15,192 nt of DNA from an uncultured Holdemanella sp. (GTDB lineage: Bacteria > Bacillota_I > Bacilli_A > Erysipelotrichales > Erysipelotrichaceae): contig NZ_CAKVJB010000044.1 of NCBI RefSeq assembly GCF_934754935.1, forward strand, positions 1-15,192. The letters run 5' to 3'. Shown one piece after another: positions 12,540 through 15,192 of the stretch (positions are counted from its first letter, which is position 1; each line of letters begins with the position of its first letter). A program made the translations under genes and the position numbers. The notes under the pieces are model-generated. The model ran no database searches. It was not told the DNA's origin and worked only from the letters and a program-made list of their open reading frames with translations.

Positions 12540-12950
12540 ATGATTAAACCAATAATGAAAGATGAAGCTTTCTTAGCTATAAAATCAGCTCCAGCTACAA
12601 AAATGGATACACAAGTGGCTCAAGATCTAAAAGATACATTAAGAGCCCATGCAGATAAATGTGTAGGTATGGCCGCCAATATGATTGGTGTTTCTAAAAA
12701 TATTATTATCTTTGCGATTGGACCTGCACAAGTTGTGATGTACAATCCAAAAATCACAAAGAAGTCTAGACCTTACAAAGTCAAAGAAGGATGTTTATCA
12801 CTAGAAGGTGAAAGAAATACAACTCGTTATGAAAATATCACAGTTGAATATCAAGATGAATCTTTTAAAAAATGTAAACAAGCCTATTCTGGTTTTGTAG
12901 CCCAAATCATTCAACATGAAATTGATCACTGCAATGGTATCATTATTTAA
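12540..12950 (+). CDS. Peptide deformylase homologue with Gln-to-Met change in motif I
   Basis: A 136-residue protein of the peptide deformylase family, which removes the formyl group from nascent protein N-termini. Motif II EGCLS (83-87, Cys85) and motif III HEIDH (126-130, His126, His130, Glu127) keep the metal ligands and the catalytic Glu. Motif I normally reads G-x-G-(L)-A-A-x-Q; here it is VGMAANMIG (42-50), so Met48 replaces the oxyanion-stabilising Gln. I recall similar Met-bearing short homologues in Firmicutes, so this is probably a subfamily rather than a random mutation, and activity is uncertain. The ATG at 12540 has GAGG six bases upstream. An upstream in-frame TTG lies in the promoter and is rejected. 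It is monocistronic with a terminator directly after the stop. Confidence 0.88.
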   Translation: MIKPIMKDEAFLAIKSAPATKMDTQVAQDLKDTLRAHADKCVGMAANMIGVSKNIIIFAIGPAQVVMYNPKITKKSRPYKVKEGCLSLEGERNTTRYENITVEYQDESFKKCKQAYSGFVAQIIQHEIDHCNGIII

Positions 12951-12975
12951 AAAGTCAGGGAATCCCTGACTTTTT
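12949..12975. terminator. Bidirectional terminator between convergent genes
   Basis: AAAAAGTCAGGG (12949-12960) and CCCTGACTTTTT (12964-12975) form a perfect twelve-base-pair stem with a three-base loop. There are T runs on both strands. It begins at the stop of the deformylase homologue and overlaps the stop of the convergent histidine kinase. Confidence 0.93.
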
Positions 12976-15082
12976 ATACTATTTGAACGATTCGATCTTT
13001 TAAATCTTCTAAATATAATGGTTTACTGATATGCCCATTCATACCAGCCTTGTAACATTTCTGTATATCCTGCATATACGCATTGGCACTCATCGCAAGA
13101 ATTGGAATCTTTTTATCTTTTTTTCGAATTTGTAAAGTGGCATCATACCCATCCATAATAGGCATCATAAGATCCATTAGAATCAAATCTAAATTCTTGA
13201 TTTGACCAAACTGTTCTACCGCCTCTTTACCATTTCTAGCCTTGTACACAATGGCCCCTTCACTTTGAAGCATAAACTCAATCACTTCCATATTGATATC
13301 ATTATCTTCCACAACAAGTATAGATAGATTCTCAATGGACACTGTTTCCGTTTTTAATGATTTATCCTCAACAGGATTCAAATCAATCTCCAAAGGAAGT
13401 TGAACAATAAATTGAGTACCTTCATCAATTATACTTTCCACCTTGATTGTGCCATTCATCTTCTTTACAAGTTCATGCACAATACTCATACCTAAACCAG
13501 CACCATCCACACGTGTATTTTCCTGAACAAAAGGTTTGAACAATTTATCCTGAATGAATTCTTCACTCATTCCAATTCCTGTATCTTCTACTACAAATTC
13601 AAAACAATCCGCTTTTTCTTTGACAGACAAATACACTTTACCGCCTGGTTTATTATATTTGATCGCATTGCTTAAAAGATTCAACAAGACTTTTTCAACA
13701 TGCGTAGGACTTCCAATCAAATGGTCGTGTTCTATTTGAGTCTTCATAAACAATTCAATTTTATAATTCGATGCCTGTACATCAATAATAGTTTGAACTC
13801 TACCTAATAATTGACTTAATTCAAACGATTTATTTTCCAATACAACTGAATCTGTTTCTAATGTTCGAATATCCAATATGTCATTTACCAAAGACAACAA
13901 GTGCGTACTCGATATCCACATCTTATCATAGGCATCTTTGATACGTTGTTTGTCGTCACCACATCTTTGAATGACTTGAAGCATTCCGATAATGCCATTG
14001 ATTGGAGTACGAATATCATGACTCATACTTGCCAAGAAACGCATCTTAACTTGATTAGCCTTCGTTTCATTTTCTAAAGCGAGTTGAAGCTTTCGATTCA
14101 TATCAAAATGACGCTCTGTATCATGACAACGACGAACTTGTTCATCCTCAAAAATTCTCTCATAATACGCATTCTTTTTTTCTAATGTCAAAATGATGAT
14201 ATTCGAATCCTGGATGACTTTACCATATTTATAGCGAGAAGATTCAACCATTAAGCCTAGACGAATCTCATCTGGATGTTTATTCATATATGAATCCATG
14301 TTATTTAGAATAAATTGAACCCGATCAAACATTTTCTGTTCTAAATAATAATCAAATAAAGCTACACACACATCAATATATTCGGCAGCATACAAATTTT
14401 CTAAACGCTTTTCAAGTTCTTCTGCACATCGCTTTAATTCAAAATCCATACCAGACTTACTAAATAATTCAATACCACAATTCAAATAATCTTCTAAAAT
14501 AATGTGTTTTCCATCATACTCATCTAAACCGATATAAAAAGCTTCTAAAGCCTTGTCCACTTGATTTAAATGATTATAAACCAAAGCTAAATTCAAATAG
14601 ACATAGGCACCCATATTTTCAATACAACAAGGCATGTATTCTTTTGCCTTTAATATACTATCTAAAGCCTCTTCATACTTTTCCTGTTTTGCGTACGTGA
14701 TGGAAATATTATTATATTCATAACAATAATGCCCCACATCCTCATGTTCCATCGCAATCTGTAAAGCTTTTTCATAATAATAACGACTTGAAACATTTGC
14801 CCCATCATAATAAAGCATAACGCCCATTAAATTAAATGCAGAAATGAGTTCTCTTACAAACGGCATACTTTGATACTGCAAGATAATGGGTTCAATAATC
14901 TCTTTTGACTTTTTAAAATTCCCTTCGTAATAATAGGCCATACCTAAATAAAAGGTAGCCGCAACCATAACTTCTAAATCATTTGAACTTTCATTTAATA
15001 CATTACGATAAAACTCTTCCTGCTCACTTAATTCTAACTTTCCAACACCTTCTACTTCTTTAATTAATTCTTGATACTTCAT
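12974..15082 (-). CDS. Cytosolic hybrid histidine kinase: TPR-like sensor, HisKA, HATPase, receiver
   Basis: A 702-residue signalling protein without transmembrane segments or signal peptide, hence cytosolic. Residues 1 to about 290 are helical TPR-like repeats (for example NLALVYNHLNQVDKALEAF). A coiled-coil linker at about 300-345 follows. HisKA has the phospho-acceptor His355 in SHDIRTP. The HATPase has the N box NLLSNAIKYN (468-477), DTGIGM (500-505) and GAGLGM (527-532). A C-terminal receiver has VVEDND, phospho-acceptor Asp637 in LMDLMMP, and Lys687. No HPt or output domain is present, so phosphate must pass to a partner encoded elsewhere. The ATG at 15082 has AGGTG six bases upstream; a GTG three codons earlier has none. 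No clear promoter lies between it and the terminator upstream. Confidence 0.93.
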   Translation of the reverse strand: MKYQELIKEVEGVGKLELSEQEEFYRNVLNESSNDLEVMVAATFYLGMAYYYEGNFKKSKEIIEPIILQYQSMPFVRELISAFNLMGVMLYYDGANVSSRYYYEKALQIAMEHEDVGHYCYEYNNISITYAKQEKYEEALDSILKAKEYMPCCIENMGAYVYLNLALVYNHLNQVDKALEAFYIGLDEYDGKHIILEDYLNCGIELFSKSGMDFELKRCAEELEKRLENLYAAEYIDVCVALFDYYLEQKMFDRVQFILNNMDSYMNKHPDEIRLGLMVESSRYKYGKVIQDSNIIILTLEKKNAYYERIFEDEQVRRCHDTERHFDMNRKLQLALENETKANQVKMRFLASMSHDIRTPINGIIGMLQVIQRCGDDKQRIKDAYDKMWISSTHLLSLVNDILDIRTLETDSVVLENKSFELSQLLGRVQTIIDVQASNYKIELFMKTQIEHDHLIGSPTHVEKVLLNLLSNAIKYNKPGGKVYLSVKEKADCFEFVVEDTGIGMSEEFIQDKLFKPFVQENTRVDGAGLGMSIVHELVKKMNGTIKVESIIDEGTQFIVQLPLEIDLNPVEDKSLKTETVSIENLSILVVEDNDINMEVIEFMLQSEGAIVYKARNGKEAVEQFGQIKNLDLILMDLMMPIMDGYDATLQIRKKDKKIPILAMSANAYMQDIQKCYKAGMNGHISKPLYLEDLKDRIVQIV

Positions 15083-15114
15083 AATCTTCACCTAGATTAA
15101 ATGTAACACGAATG

Positions 15115-15152
15115 AAAAAAAAGGGGCTGTAACGGATAAAGAAGTTTCAGCC
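15115..15152 (-). terminator. Terminator of an upstream minus-strand unit
   Basis: On the minus strand GGCTG (15152-15148) and CAGCC (15129-15125) pair. Three inner AAC/GTT pairs lie beyond one mismatch. CC and eight T residues follow. It implies a minus-strand gene or element entering from the right edge. Confidence 0.6.
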
Positions 15153-15192
15153 TAATAAAAAAGGACCGAATATTCGAGATTAAAAATCCGAA
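15123..15192. other. Right-edge non-coding sequence, possible end of a mobile element
   Basis: GGGGCTGTAAC (15123-15133) resembles the terminal inverted repeat style of several Firmicute insertion sequences. A perfect 10-bp palindrome CGAATATTCG lies at 15167-15176. The minus-strand frames are open only for short stretches here. The window stops too soon to tell an insertion-sequence end from an ordinary gene 3' region. Confidence 0.25.

Noticed and set aside
1..15192. CRISPR arrays, tRNA genes, prophage or toxin-antitoxin modules
   Set aside because: No regularly spaced repeats, no recognised tRNA-like sequence and no gene pair of that type were seen in the window by reading.

Overview
The window is AT-rich DNA from a low-GC Gram-positive bacterium. 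Shine-Dalgarno sites are strong (GGAGG/AGGAG) and spacers are short. Promoters are sigma-A-like, often with an extended -10. Anaerobic metabolism is indicated by a glycyl radical enzyme and a PPi-dependent phosphofructokinase. An Erysipelotrichia-like gut anaerobe fits best, but that is inference from gene content and style, not a database match.

Layout, left to right. The left edge (1-87) looks like the leader and promoter of an rRNA operon running off the window on the minus strand. Next is a minus-strand glycyl radical operon (GRE 1236-3542, then its activase 332-1249) closed by a clean terminator. Upstream lies a DeoR-type regulator (3606-4328). Diverging from it on the plus strand is an NSS/SNF sodium symporter (4393-5694). 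Regulator, transporter and GRE probably form one catabolic locus: import of a small, perhaps zwitterionic, compound and its radical elimination. The substrate cannot be named from this sequence.

5654-9510 is minus-strand housekeeping and accessory genes: a YfcE-type phosphodiesterase whose 3' end overlaps the symporter, a long-form PPi-phosphofructokinase, and a coupled pair of an EamA permease and a CAT-like acetyltransferase. 9577-10029 is a Bcp/PrxQ peroxiredoxin.

10030-10671 is the unusual part. It has no intact gene, yet it holds a consensus minus-strand promoter, two tandem 44-nt hairpin repeats, a good ribosome site with a six-codon ORF, a remnant of an RNA methyltransferase 3' end, and a strong terminator. 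The order matches a complete but gutted transcription unit, next to the intact RlmCD-type methyltransferase gene (10672-11892).

11882-12950 has a HAD phosphatase (apparently leaderless, translationally overlapped with the methyltransferase) divergent from a peptide-deformylase homologue that lacks the usual catalytic Gln. A bidirectional terminator separates the latter from a large cytosolic TPR / histidine kinase / receiver hybrid protein (12974-15082). The right edge carries a terminator and inverted-repeat sequence that could be the end of an upstream gene or of a mobile element.
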